Source: Gonocerus acuteangulatus
Taxonomy: Eukaryota; Arthropoda; Insecta; Hemiptera; Coreidae
Direction of reading: 5' to 3'
Assembly (NCBI GenBank): GCA_946811695.1
Contig: OX328125.1
Location: 36,694,734 to 36,758,733 of the forward strand
Length of the DNA: 64,000 bases
Numbering within the stretch: the stretch's first letter is position 1; each line of letters begins with the position of its first letter. The translations under genes and the position numbers were made by a program. Under the pieces are notes generated by a model that worked only from the letters and a program-made list of their open reading frames with translations, did not search any database and was not told the DNA's origin. Shown here piece by piece: positions 34,514 through 44,080 of this stretch.

Positions 34514-35658
34514 CATATTATTACTTTTTTACAGTTTTTCTGTGGACAAGGTCATCAGCACGTCTACGGGTTATAAAATCAGTTTATTACTAAATATTTC
34601 AGTAGCATTAGTGTGAAAATTACTTAAGCCCGTCCAATAGGTACGGCACATTTTAGAATCAAGCTCAGCATTTGTACATTTCTGTAAAAATTGATCAGCA
34701 TTCATTACGTTTGTTACTGTAATAGTTCATAGTAATAAAATGATGTTTTATAACTCGCAGACGTGCTAATTAAAGCTTGAAAAATGATATGACATGTTTT
34801 AGTATTTAGTTTTGTAGGAAACTATTTTCCTTTTTCGTTTGAATTTCAAGTATAAAGTTACTATTTATCAGAAAATATAAGTAAACAAAATATTTACTTC
34901 GGGCGTCAAAGAGGGTTTTATTAATTTTGAGGTAAGTCGTTTTTTCCAGACAAGATTTCAAAACAAATGTCACAAAAATGCCGCAGTTCCGACGTTGCAT
35001 TTCTCGGCCTTGGTGACCTAATTCCGCGAAATGCAGCTATTAACTGCTATCATTGCTTATCTCCGTATGCTTTTTATCCCTCGTTCAATATTCTATACTT
35101 AGTTAGATGAAAATTATAAGTTTTCATAAGTATCTCACTTCCTATAGGCTTATTGCAATGTCTACTAAAGCAAGCGAGAAATATTTATTAAACGAATACA
35201 TTAATAATTTAATGTGTTTTTAAATATGTAGTGAAAGAGTTATTTTATTAATGTTATATAGAAACTTATTTTATTCATCCGACGGTTATTTATTTATTTA
35301 ATGATAACTGCAAATTAACAATGCTTGGTTTCATGTAATTATCTATTCGCTAATGTAAAAAATTAATTATTTACAGTGGTAACTTGTTTCTGGTAGTGGG
35401 GGAGTTCAAGGTTACTACTGAGGGCTGCCTCGCTGAATGATCATTTCTGTGTGTGGCACATTGCTAAAACTGAAAACATTGCTGGAATGTTGGACTATTG
35501 TCTTGCAGTTTTGAGGCTGCTATTCGATTTATTATAGTTTTTAGTATACTAATAAATATCGACGTCTTCGTTTAGAATGTTTTCTAAAATCTCTTGGACT
35601 GGAAGAAAATTATATTTTGTTGATTAGTGAATTATCTCCATCAAAAATAACTTTTAAC
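34514..35658. other. Upstream region of the secreted-protein gene
   Basis: A+T-rich with no repeat hallmark. It should contain the promoter and 5' UTR of the downstream gene, but I cannot place a TATA box or initiator with confidence. Confidence 0.35.
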
Positions 35659-38600
35659 ATGAAGCTTGTGATAGTGCTGTCATCAGTGATTTTTTTGGTA
35701 GCAGGTTCTTACAATATGGGTTTTGAGAAAAAAAATAAATGTGGTTGTAACCTGGATGTGAGTAATTCTTTTTAATATATTTTATTTATTTTTGAATGTT
35801 TTTTTTTTTTAATATGTTTATGTAAATATTTTGTTAGTCAATTGCCTAAACTTACTGTGAATAATTTCCTTGATATTAACACCTGTTGATTTGCTCTTGC
35901 AGTATACATGTAAGAATTGTGCACCTTGTGAAAAGTATAGACCAATTTGCACTCACAACAAAACAAAAATTGAAGGTATTTTTTTTTGTTTATAATTGAG
36001 TTATTCGGGATTCTTCAAAATAAAAATAAAAAAAATTACAAACCCATTCTATTTTGTTGTTTAGATTTTGAAGTTGATCATTTGCAAAGTTGCAGCCAGT
36101 GGTATTTAGAAGGTTATAATGTGGAACTTGTCAACAATATTGATGGAACGATAACAGTCACACTTGTGTTTTCGGACTTAAAATACGATGAACAGTACGG
36201 AATAGAATTATGGATTCTTGATGATCCCAGTAGTAATCCAAATGACAATATTTCAGCACCCTTGAATCACTCTACTAAAACTTTACGTGTAACTGGAAGA
36301 AAGGCTGATTCTTCTTGCAGATTGGTATGAGTCTCTCATTATTTACGATAGTTTAGTTAGTTTAATTTAATCCTTAAAAATGTTTACTCATCTCCGAACT
36401 CTCTTATCTCTAATACGTACTTATCACAAAAAAATGTCTTGGAGAGATATTGGTATTATGTAAAGATAATAAGTATTAGGAATGCCATCAACAAACAGGC
36501 ATTTATTAATTCATTTAATGCTCTTCCTTTTCATTAAAAATCTCCTACTTTAATAATAAAAATGTTTAGCTATTCCATCACAATTTATCAACATTCATTG
36601 TTTCTTAATAATTATATTGCATTTGATAAAGCTAATATAAATATATATTTGTTACTGGTACGGCTTTTGTCCTCAGCGGTAGCATTTGTCGTGCTATATT
36701 TCACAAAAACCCCATCGTGCTTCCTCAGACTTGCAACTTTTATTTTTAAAGCTTTTGATAATATTTTATAATAACTTGTTGTTAATAGATGTACTCATAC
36801 ACTTTAATGATATAAATGCATAAAAATAATAGGTTCAATATGGGATTTCTGCAACATTTAATGCTTCAAAAACTACCCCTGGAGACAAAAGCCATACCAG
36901 GAACAAAAATGTATATCTTATTTCAGTTTGGCTTCTCTCACTATCAGTCTCTATTTTTCCATTGTTATATTTCACTCTATTCACCTTGGGCTTCATCACA
37001 CTCATCGGGACTTCTTTCTTGAATGGTAGCAATTACTGAATGCTTACTATTCTTTGCGTAGGTCCTTATAATCTATTTGACAGTGCTTGTGATGGTTCTT
37101 GGTTACTCAATACCTAAGCAGCTAATTATTCTCTTTGGATTAAATATGAATCTTAAAATTATAAAAATATATCATTGACTGTTCAGATTGCAAAGGTGTA
37201 GGTCATGAGGTTAATAAAACTATAATTTGTATGTATTAATGAGTTTTATTTGCCCACGTTTCGGCTGGAAATCCAAGCCTTCATCAAGGCTTTGCAGAGA
37301 GGAAGAATAGGTACAAACGGAGGTCACGACCTCTCTGATTTTTTTTTCGAGAGGTATATCGGTGGAGGAGATATAGACCATTTCTGCATGATGTGATTTT
37401 TGGTTGTTAATATCAATTAATATGGAATCTAATTTTGCTACAGAGATGCCCTGATGAAGGCTTGAATCTCAAGCCAAATCGTTGATGAATATAAATATTT
37501 TTTATATATAAAGAAATTATTTATTTTGAATACATACAGTTATATTCAAAGATATAAATATATGTATTCTTCCAAGGAAATCATTTATTTTATTCTGTTT
37601 TTATTCTATACTAGTTGTGCCCTCAACTTTGTCCACGTGGATAGTGACTTAGGGCAGCATTTTTTGGATATATCTTTTGGTTTTTTTATAATCACCGTCA
37701 TTTGGGTATTTTAAAAAAAAATCTACTTTACAGTAATGCTTCTCTAAACACGATGTTAAAAGTATAGCCATCGGGGATCAAAGCATACAGGTTGCTAGGA
37801 TTGCTATAACATGACAGAGCCACATGTAGCTGTCCCCTTAGGGATTGTTAACCCCTGGTATGTATATAGTGTCTGACAGACAGCAGTGAGCATCTAGAAT
37901 CTATATACATACTTCACTGAAATTTCCTCGCGTAACATTGTTGTTGTATTATAATTTCTTATTGTCTTATTTTCTTCTTGTGCCTTATTTTATTTTTCTT
38001 GTGTTTTGTTTTTATTGCAATCTGACAACTACTTTAAGGGACTTTGATTCTGCTGTCCTGATGAGTTAATCACTACAGCCGTGGGACTCATAATAAATAA
38101 TATAAATAAATATATAAAAAAGTAGTTCTATTAACCTCGTGACCCCCGACAATCTCCACCAACTTAATGTAATATGATTTGCGATGAGGAAAAGGTTAGT
38201 ATAATATAGTTTTAAGCATAAAATGGTTTGTTTTGAGTATTTCAGCTAGAATTAAACCCATAAGTGAATTTGTATGTTTCTTTAACTAAAAACAAAAAAA
38301 AATAAAAATCAAATCAAATAAATAACTTATTTTATCTATTCTTCTTCTGGTGTACCAAAAGGTTTAACTTGTTCAATACTGTAATAAGTATAGTTTTTTA
38401 GTCCCACAACAGATCTCAACGCCCCCAGAGAGGCGAATAAATATTGTATGGGTATGTGATTATTGACCTTACAGTACACCGAGGGAATAGTGTGGACAGT
38501 AATACATTCTGGCTGCCTGATATTACCATTTGCGGTTACCCGTTAAAGGCTGGGCGAACCTAGGGACGTTATGGAACCCTGATTCTGATCCCTAAACAAC

Positions 38601-39144
38601 AATACTAGAACACATAATCTTTAGTGCATGCCCGAATTTTGAACGCAGTTCCTCCATAATATGACTCAATTGAAATGACATTTATAATTAGAAAGACAAA
38701 AAACAACATGACAAAGAACTTTGGATAAATGATTAATTAAACTTACAATTTTTTAATTAAAAACTTAAACTAATTTTTAATTTAACTAAGGAACTTAAAT
38801 TAATTTTTTGAGTGCATTTCTATCCAAGGAAAATAATTGCATAGTTTTATCATCCAAAGATGAAAAAATAAAATAAAAATTATTTACGTTTGAATTTGAT
38901 TGAAAAATAAATGTGTATGCACTGACAAAGTTCTAATTTATTTGTAGATGGTTTCCTTTAATTTTACATTCTTATACTCTGGGCTTTATCAACTTTCTGT
39001 AATTAAGAAGGCGAATTTGGGAGAGCATACCGAGAGTGTGAGTAACACTTGCTTATCAAAGCCTTTCTTGATAAATTCATTGTACAAGAAAGAAATTCTT
39101 AATGATTTGGAACCTTCTTTCTTTCCTGTGTATAGGCCTCAAAG
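35659..39144 (+). CDS. Spliced gene: secreted or membrane-anchored protein, unknown family (5' four exons)
   Basis: Four coding exons join in frame: 35659-35757, 35903-35975, 36065-36324 and 38948-39144, giving about 209 residues and ending in phase 2, so the 3' part lies downstream. Donors are GTGAGT, GTATTT, GTATGA and GTAAGC; acceptors are pyrimidine-rich (TTGCAG, GTTTAG, TTGTAG). Residues 1-17 (MKLVIVLSSVIFLVAGS) are a signal peptide. A short Cys-rich segment follows (CGCNLDYTCKNCAPC), then a region with alternating hydrophobic, strand-like segments (VTLVFSDLKYDEQYGIELWI, FNFTFLYSGLYQLSV). At least four N-glycosylation sites (NKT, NIS, NHS, NFT) fit an extracellular protein. It may be the ectodomain of a receptor, but I do not recognise the family. 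Intron 3 is ~2.6 kb and repeat-bearing. Confidence 0.75.
37255..37288 (-). ncRNA. Hammerhead-like motif, damaged (locus A)
   Basis: Minus strand: TTGATGA (C3 is T), extra A, GGCTTGG...CCAGCC stem, GAAACGTGGGC. The GAAA core is intact, but the first core C is lost and the cleavage-site base is G. Probably the decayed end of a PLE. Confidence 0.4.
37450..37480 (+). ncRNA. Hammerhead-like motif, damaged (locus B)
   Basis: CTGATGA, extra A, a perfect 6-bp stem GGCTTG/CAAGCC, then AAATCG in place of GAAAC. Lies 190 bp from locus A in the opposite orientation, echoing the inverted PLE layout at 11-15 kb. Confidence 0.4.
37848..37945. mobile_element. TTAA-flanked MITE fragment (piggyBac-like)
   Basis: Left end TTAACCCCTGG with 'tatagtgtctgacagacag', and 'acttcactgaaatttcc' near the other end, match the complete MITE at 46419-46574. 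The right terminus is decayed. Confidence 0.5.
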
Positions 39145-39241
39145 GTAAGCAGTATTTTGTTTATTTTTAATTTTTATATTTTCACTTTTAACTCATTTTC
39201 TAATTCTCCATTTTGAATTTAAGTAGACTCTTCGATTTCAG

Positions 39242-39252
39242 TGAGGAGAACG
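39242..39252 (+). CDS. Candidate 11-nt micro-exon
   Basis: TGAGGAGAACG lies between a strong acceptor (CTTCGATTTCAG) and a strong donor (GTAAGAAT), about 97 bp after exon 4. Joined to the AG left by exon 4 it would encode Ser-Glu-Glu-Asn and leave phase 1. It may be chance, and the exon-like segments at 52.8 and 55.1 kb fit exon 4's phase without it. Confidence 0.3.
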
Positions 39253-39474
39253 GTAAGAATAACTTATTAAAAGAGTTATTTTAAATGTGTAATAATTCTT
39301 AGAGATTGCTATGGGAATTAATTTAGTTAATTGTGAATGTAGGAGGAATCATATTTGACATTTCTGTTTGGGTTATATCAATTTCCCTGCTGGCTACAAT
39401 TTGAATTAAATAACTGAACACCCACTGCTAATTTTCCTCTCTGATATATAGTTAGAAATAGGAATTGGTTAAAT

Positions 39475-39681
39475 AGACAAATGGGGGTCTCCCGTAGTCT
39501 AGTGGCTAGCACGCTGGATTCATAAGCGGGAGATGGTGGGTTCGATTCCCACCTCCGGCAGGAATTTTCTCATCTCAAGGCTCGCTGGGAAAATTCCTCG
39601 CTGCACCCTGGATGTCGGCGCTAATGACCTAGAAGTAGATGCGCCGTAAAAAAAAAAAAAAAAAAAAAAAAAAGACAAATG
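39475..39681 (+). mobile_element. tRNA-derived SINE with perfect 9-bp TSD (S3)
   Basis: The body (39484-39672) starts GGGGTCTCCCG, has an A-box-like 'tagtctagtggctagcac' at 39495 and a B-box 'ggttcgattcc' at 39539, then a ~100-nt unique part and a poly(A) tail. AGACAAATG at 39475-39483 is repeated at 39673-39681. The clean duplication suggests a recent insertion by LINE machinery. Confidence 0.85.
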
Positions 39682-39865
39682 ATAAAAAGGCTTATAGCCT
39701 TAACTTGAGAAGGGATACGTTGAGACAGGCCATAAACTGAATGAACCAATATGGCAGAGATAAGTCAGCTGATCAGTAATCGATATTTCATGTTTAAAAT
39801 TAATTTCTAGAAGAAATATAGTCTTAGTAATTAAAACAATCTTCTTTTCTTTCATTAAACCATAA

Positions 39866-39890
39866 TATATATATATATATATATATATAT
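39866..39890. repeat. (TA)n microsatellite
   Basis: Short TA run. Confidence 0.9.
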
Positions 39891-39954
39891 TGCATGAGAC
39901 TTGCAGACAAAAAATAAACTCCCTCCTTGCAGGGTTACTGTAAGGAGGAAACAT

Positions 39955-39956
<2 letters not shown>

Positions 39957-40015
<59 letters not shown>
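39957..40015. repeat. (TA)n microsatellite, LTR element target
   Basis: TA run interrupted by the LTR retrotransposon; it resumes as ATATATATAAAT after 43236. Confidence 0.95.
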
Positions 40016-40018
<3 letters not shown>

Positions 40019-40736
40019 AATGATATATTACATTCTTGAAAATATTTTTAAATTCAAATAACCATCGATATTTTGAAAAGCCCGCGCAAATCACAAACTA
40101 GATATACAAATAACATCGTATTATATACGATCAAAATTAATAATGTTTTTGGACAATACTGGTATACAATATATCCATATTAAATTTATATCCAGATAAC
40201 AATAAATTAATTATTTGTATTACAAAAAACATAATTGTTATCTTTATATATAATCCGGTAAACTGCGGAAGTTAAGAAGCAAGGACGCTAAACTTTCCCG
40301 CTTGCTCGAATGGTGTCAGTCGACTCTAGTCTCAGCAGCCATAGGGAGAACAAGGAGTCTAGTCTCAGCCTTGTCTTGAAGAAGAAGTCTGTTGGTTCTC
40401 AGCGTTGGTCGAAGTCAGAGCTCTCCTCCAAGGAATACCGAATGTATTGAGATTTTGCTGGAAGCGGATTGATTTAGAGGTAAAAATTGTTTTTTTTGTA
40501 GTTGTAAATTATTTTATTATTGTTTGTGTGTGGTTTAATATTGTGTGTATCTCAGAATTGTCTGGAGATAAGTATTATATCGTCCATTCACTCGGAACTT
40601 TGATCCCTGAGATTAATTTAAATTAATATAATAAAACTAATTAAAATTTCTTTATTTCTTATTGTAAAAATTAATCATTACATTTATTGGCGACCCAACG
40701 TGGCGCAATCTTTTTTTTAAATAATTAATCATTACA
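40016..40736 (+). repeat. 5' LTR (721 bp)
   Basis: Opens with the palindrome TGTAATgatatATTACA. It has a TATA-like 'tctttatatataatccgg' at about 40241 and AATAAAA at about 40629, plausible promoter and polyadenylation signals. Its 3' 52 bp contain a second copy of the LTR-end/primer-binding junction. Confidence 0.92.
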
Positions 40737-40741
40737 TTTAA

Positions 40742-40760
40742 TGGCGCCCAACGTAGACGG
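40742..40760 (+). promoter_or_regulatory. Primer-binding site, tRNA-Lys type
   Basis: TGGCGCCCAACGTAGACGG starts 6 bp after the LTR end. Its first 13 bases fit the complement of a tRNA-Lys 3' end (site TGGCGCCCAACGTGGGG). A related TTGGCGACCCAACGTGG sits inside both LTRs at 40687 and 43187. Confidence 0.7.
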
Positions 40761-40835
40761 CCGAGTGAATTGAAATTAAAAACAGTAAATAAATATTAAA
40801 AATAAAACTTTAAAATAATTTTTTTTAAAATAAAA

Positions 40836-42023
40836 ATGTCTGACGTGAATAATGAACAAATTCAAAATAACGGTGAGGAAAATAGTGTAGAATCACCGGA
40901 ATACGTATTTTTTACAACACCGGGAGAAATAAATATTATAGTCGAAACACGTGAAAACGAATTGCAGGAGGATGATGCAATAGCATTCAGAGAATCGTCG
41001 GCGGGTTCCTTAGGAACGGAAATTCTATCCAATGACCGTACTTCCGAAAGGGATAATGAGATGCATCCTCAAGGCCTAGAACATTTGATGAAGCTATTAT
41101 TAGAACAAAATAAAGAACTAAATCAAAATATGGTTGAGCTAAGTAAAAACAATAAAAAATTGGAAAATAAAATTGATAAAAATAATAAAATATTGGAAAA
41201 TAAAATTGATAAAAATAATAAAATATTGGAAAATAAAATAGATGCAAATAGAATAGAACAAAATAAAAAATTGGACGATTTATGTGTGTATTTAAATAAT
41301 ATGGGTGAAAGTCAAAATAAAGAGACGATAGAGTTGGAAAAATCGAATAATAACCTTTTTAATAAAAATAATAGAAGTTGTAAAGAAATTATTGAGATTA
41401 ATGAAAATAATAATGAAAATTTAATTAAAAATACCGAAAATGACGATACACAAATCAATAATGACGATTTAAGTGAATTAATAAAAGATAATTTAAATTA
41501 TGATTGTAGTATTATTGATCAAAAATGTGAAGAAAATAAAATATTTGTTGAAACTAAAGATGAAAGTGAGTATGTTTGTTTAGTGAATGAAGATGATAAA
41601 ATTAAAGAAATATTATTGAGTAATTTGAATAATAATAATGAAAAAATAAATCAAATAATTAAAAATAATATAACTAATGATAATTTAAAAAATAAAATAA
41701 GTACAGACGTTATGGATGAGAATTTGAGACAAAATAATATTAAAAAATTAGTTGATGATCATATAATTAGTTTAAAAATAATGAGTTATAATAATAATAA
41801 TGGTAATAATCAAAATAATATAATGAATAAAAATGTTAACAAAAATAATCATCTGAAAAATATGGACACCAAATTTGGTAATAAAGTAAAAATACTTTTT
41901 GAGTATCAATATCAAAATGGGATTGAAAAAATTGCAAAATTAAATCGGCCACCACGAAAGAGAATAAAACAAATCCTTAGGAATAATTCGGACAGATGCA
42001 AAAAAGATTTTAATGATAAATAG
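40836..42023 (+). CDS. Gag-like coiled-coil protein of the LTR element
   Basis: 395 residues from ATG 40836 to TAG at 42021-42023, the only long frame in the element and fully intact. An acidic N-terminal region (1-80) is followed by a coiled-coil segment (about 80-155) with three 11-residue repeats (KKLENKIDKNN, KILENKIDKNN, KILENKIDANR; residues 107-139), then an Asn/Lys/Glu-rich region and a basic C-terminus (RPPRKRIKQILR). No zinc knuckle or enzyme motif is present. The position after the primer-binding site and the self-association potential suggest a Gag-type RNA-packaging role, but no family match is certain. Very Asn-rich because of A+T-rich codons. Confidence 0.7.
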   Translation: MSDVNNEQIQNNGEENSVESPEYVFFTTPGEINIIVETRENELQEDDAIAFRESSAGSLGTEILSNDRTSERDNEMHPQGLEHLMKLLLEQNKELNQNMVELSKNNKKLENKIDKNNKILENKIDKNNKILENKIDANRIEQNKKLDDLCVYLNNMGESQNKETIELEKSNNNLFNKNNRSCKEIIEINENNNENLIKNTENDDTQINNDDLSELIKDNLNYDCSIIDQKCEENKIFVETKDESEYVCLVNEDDKIKEILLSNLNNNNEKINQIIKNNITNDNLKNKISTDVMDENLRQNNIKKLVDDHIISLKIMSYNNNNGNNQNNIMNKNVNKNNHLKNMDTKFGNKVKILFEYQYQNGIEKIAKLNRPPRKRIKQILRNNSDRCKKDFNDK

Positions 42024-42515
42024 TGGATCCAGGACAATTTTTAAATGTAGTACTAGTTTAGAATTTTTATCTGTTACAAAAATTAGTTTAGTATAAGATT
42101 TAATTGATAATAATAATAATTAAAAATTAATATAAATGTTGAAATCACATTAGTTTAGGATAAGAAAATTTTGATATTATGTAAAATTAATAAATTTAAT
42201 AATAATGTTTTTTGTATATTAAAGTAAACTTATTTCAATAAAGATCATTAGTTTAGCCTAAAATAAATTTGATAATTATAAAAATAATTTAAAATAAGTA
42301 TATTAATAAAATACTATATTCATATAATCAAAATAATTAAAAATTATGAGACGAAGTAAGCTATCAAAATTTAAAAATAATATAATACACTTGCTATTAT
42401 TCTGAACTCTCTATTCCGAAACTCCAAATTAAAAAATTCAATTTTAAATTTATTTTTTATACCGGACTAAAAAACATTTTTTTTTTAAAAATTTTTTTTT
42501 AGACAGGAGTGCAAA
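42024..42515 (+). other. Noncoding 3' interior of the LTR element
   Basis: Extremely A+T-rich with no frame. It ends 'agacaggagtgcaaa' before the 3' LTR, a weak purine-rich tract in the place expected of the plus-strand primer. Confidence 0.6.
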
Positions 42516-43236
42516 TGTAATGATATATTACATTCTTGAAAATATTTTTAAATTCAAATAACCATCGATATTTTGAAAAGCCCGCGCAAATCACAAACTA
42601 GATATACAAATAACATCGTATTATATACGATCAAAATTAATAATGTTTTTGGACAATACTGGTATACAATATATCCATATTAAATTTACATCCAGATAAC
42701 AATAAATTAATTATTTGTATTACAAAAAACATAATTGTTATCTTTATATATAATCCGGTAAACTGCGGAAGTTAAGAAGCAAGGACGCTAAACTTTCCCG
42801 CTTGCTCGAATGGCGTCAGTCGACTCTAGTCTCAGCAGCCATAGGGAGAACAAGGAGTCTAGTCTCAGCCTTGTCTTGAAGAAGAAGTCTGTTGGTTCTC
42901 AGCGTTGGTCGAAGTCAGAGCTCTCCTCCAAGGAATACCGAATGTATTGAGATTTTGCTGGAAGCGGATTGATTTAGAGGTAAAAATTGTTTTTTTTGTA
43001 GTTGTAAATTATTTTATTATTGTTTGTGTGTGGTTTAATATTGTGTGTATCTCAGAATTGTCTGGAGATAAGTATTATATCGTCCATTCACTCGGAACTT
43101 TGATCCCTGAGATTAATTTAAATTAATATAATAAAACTAATTAAAATTTCTTTATTTCTTATTGTAAAAATTAATCATTACATTTATTGGCGACCCAACG
43201 TGGCGCAATCTTTTTTTTAAATAATTAATCATTACA
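42516..43236 (+). repeat. 3' LTR (721 bp)
   Basis: Same length as the 5' LTR and identical to it except at 42689 and 42814. Confidence 0.92.
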
Positions 43237-43911
43237 ATATATATAAATGTAAATAAATATACACATACATCTAAGCATATTTATTATTATTATTAACTGG
43301 AAACTAATTTTAAATGTATGACGTCAATAATTGATTAGCTGACTTCTCTTCGCCATATTGGATTCATTAAGTCTAGGCCCCTGGAAGACTCTTTTCCTCA
43401 AGCCGAGACTACAAGGGTTTTTATTTATAACATATTCACCTGAACAGGCACCAAAAAGGTAAGGAACATGTAGGAGGAAAAAGCAAATAAATATATGTGA
43501 AAAGTGAATTTTTGTGCATGTTGCCCTTCTGCCTATTTCACTAATACCTAGACCAGAATATAGGAAGAGGACCCTAGATTGGCTTATAAGTTGTGTCCTT
43601 TTTCCTCTGCAATTAAAAATGTTGACTTAAGAACACCTTGAAAATTTTCTTTAGTGTAAGTTTACCTAAATTTAAAGTTTCTTGCTCTTCTGGGTAAGCA
43701 TTTATTTAAGTAGGCAATCTCAATTTAAACAGCAATTGTATATTTTTTATTTATTATTGTACTTATATTGTTTTTATCTTAATATTCTCTTAGTATTTAT
43801 CATTTTCTTATACAGTTTAGAGTATAAGATTTATCTTTCAACAAGAAATTTAAGTAACTACTAACAGAGAAAAAATGCATGACAGATGTTTTTTTTTTGT
43901 TTTTTTCTTGT
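43237..43911. other. No gene recognised
   Basis: A+T-rich, probably intronic or intergenic. Short hydrophobic frames only. Confidence 0.4.
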
Positions 43912-44080
43912 TTAACCTTTAAGTACTGAGGTATGGTCCCTGGGACCTTTTGTTTACTGAAATTCGAAATAAATTATATATTCATTGAATGTGTGCAATC
44001 AAAAGGGAACTACTAGGGGGGATTTCTAGAAATGGCTACCATAAGGTCCTAGGGACCATACGTCAGTACTTAAAGGTTAA
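43912..44080. mobile_element. PiggyBac-like MITE with TTAA duplication
   Basis: TTAA at 43912-43915 and 44077-44080 flank a 161-bp element with inverted ends CCTTTAAGTACTGAGGTATG and 'catacgtcagtacttaaagg'. 'ggtccctgggacc' and 'ggtcctagggacc' are internal mirror motifs. TTAA duplication with a CC start fits piggyBac derivatives. Confidence 0.8.

Larger units (their letters stand above)
36325..38947 (+). other. Intron 3, with repeat fragments
   Basis: Bounded by GTATGA and TTTGTAG. It contains two hammerhead-like fragments (37255-37288, 37450-37480), a piggyBac-type MITE fragment (37848-37945) and a LINE-like 3' tail ending in (ATAAATA)n at about 38088-38120. No internal exon is evident. Confidence 0.55.
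40016..43236 (+). mobile_element. Young non-autonomous LTR retrotransposon (gag-like only)
   Basis: Two 721-bp LTRs (40016-40736, 42516-43236) begin TGTAATGAT and end ATCATTACA, 9-bp inverted ends within TG...CA. They differ at only two positions (T/C at 40189/42689 and 40314/42814). The 1779-bp interior has a tRNA-Lys-type primer-binding site, one 395-codon ORF and an A+T-rich noncoding part. There is no protease, reverse transcriptase, RNase H or integrase, so it must move with another element's enzymes. Inserted in (TA)n with ATAT on both sides (4- or 6-bp duplication, ambiguous in TA). It lies on the same strand as the gene upstream. Confidence 0.92.

Noticed and set aside
34259..34516. 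85-codon Gly-rich minus-strand frame
   Set aside because: Lies inside the hAT-type element and derives from its G+C-rich ends.
39484..39560. Functional tRNA gene
   Set aside because: A and B boxes are present, but a SINE body, poly(A) tail and target duplications follow and the anticodon arm does not fold cleanly.
40987..41247. Minus-strand 86-codon frame opposite the gag-like ORF
   Set aside because: It mirrors the 11-residue repeat region on the other strand (repeated FYFPIFYYFYQ) and has no independent support.
40405..43126. Two identical 73-codon frames at 40405 and 42905
   Set aside because: They lie in the two LTRs and overlap regulatory sequence; identity reflects the LTR duplication, not a gene.
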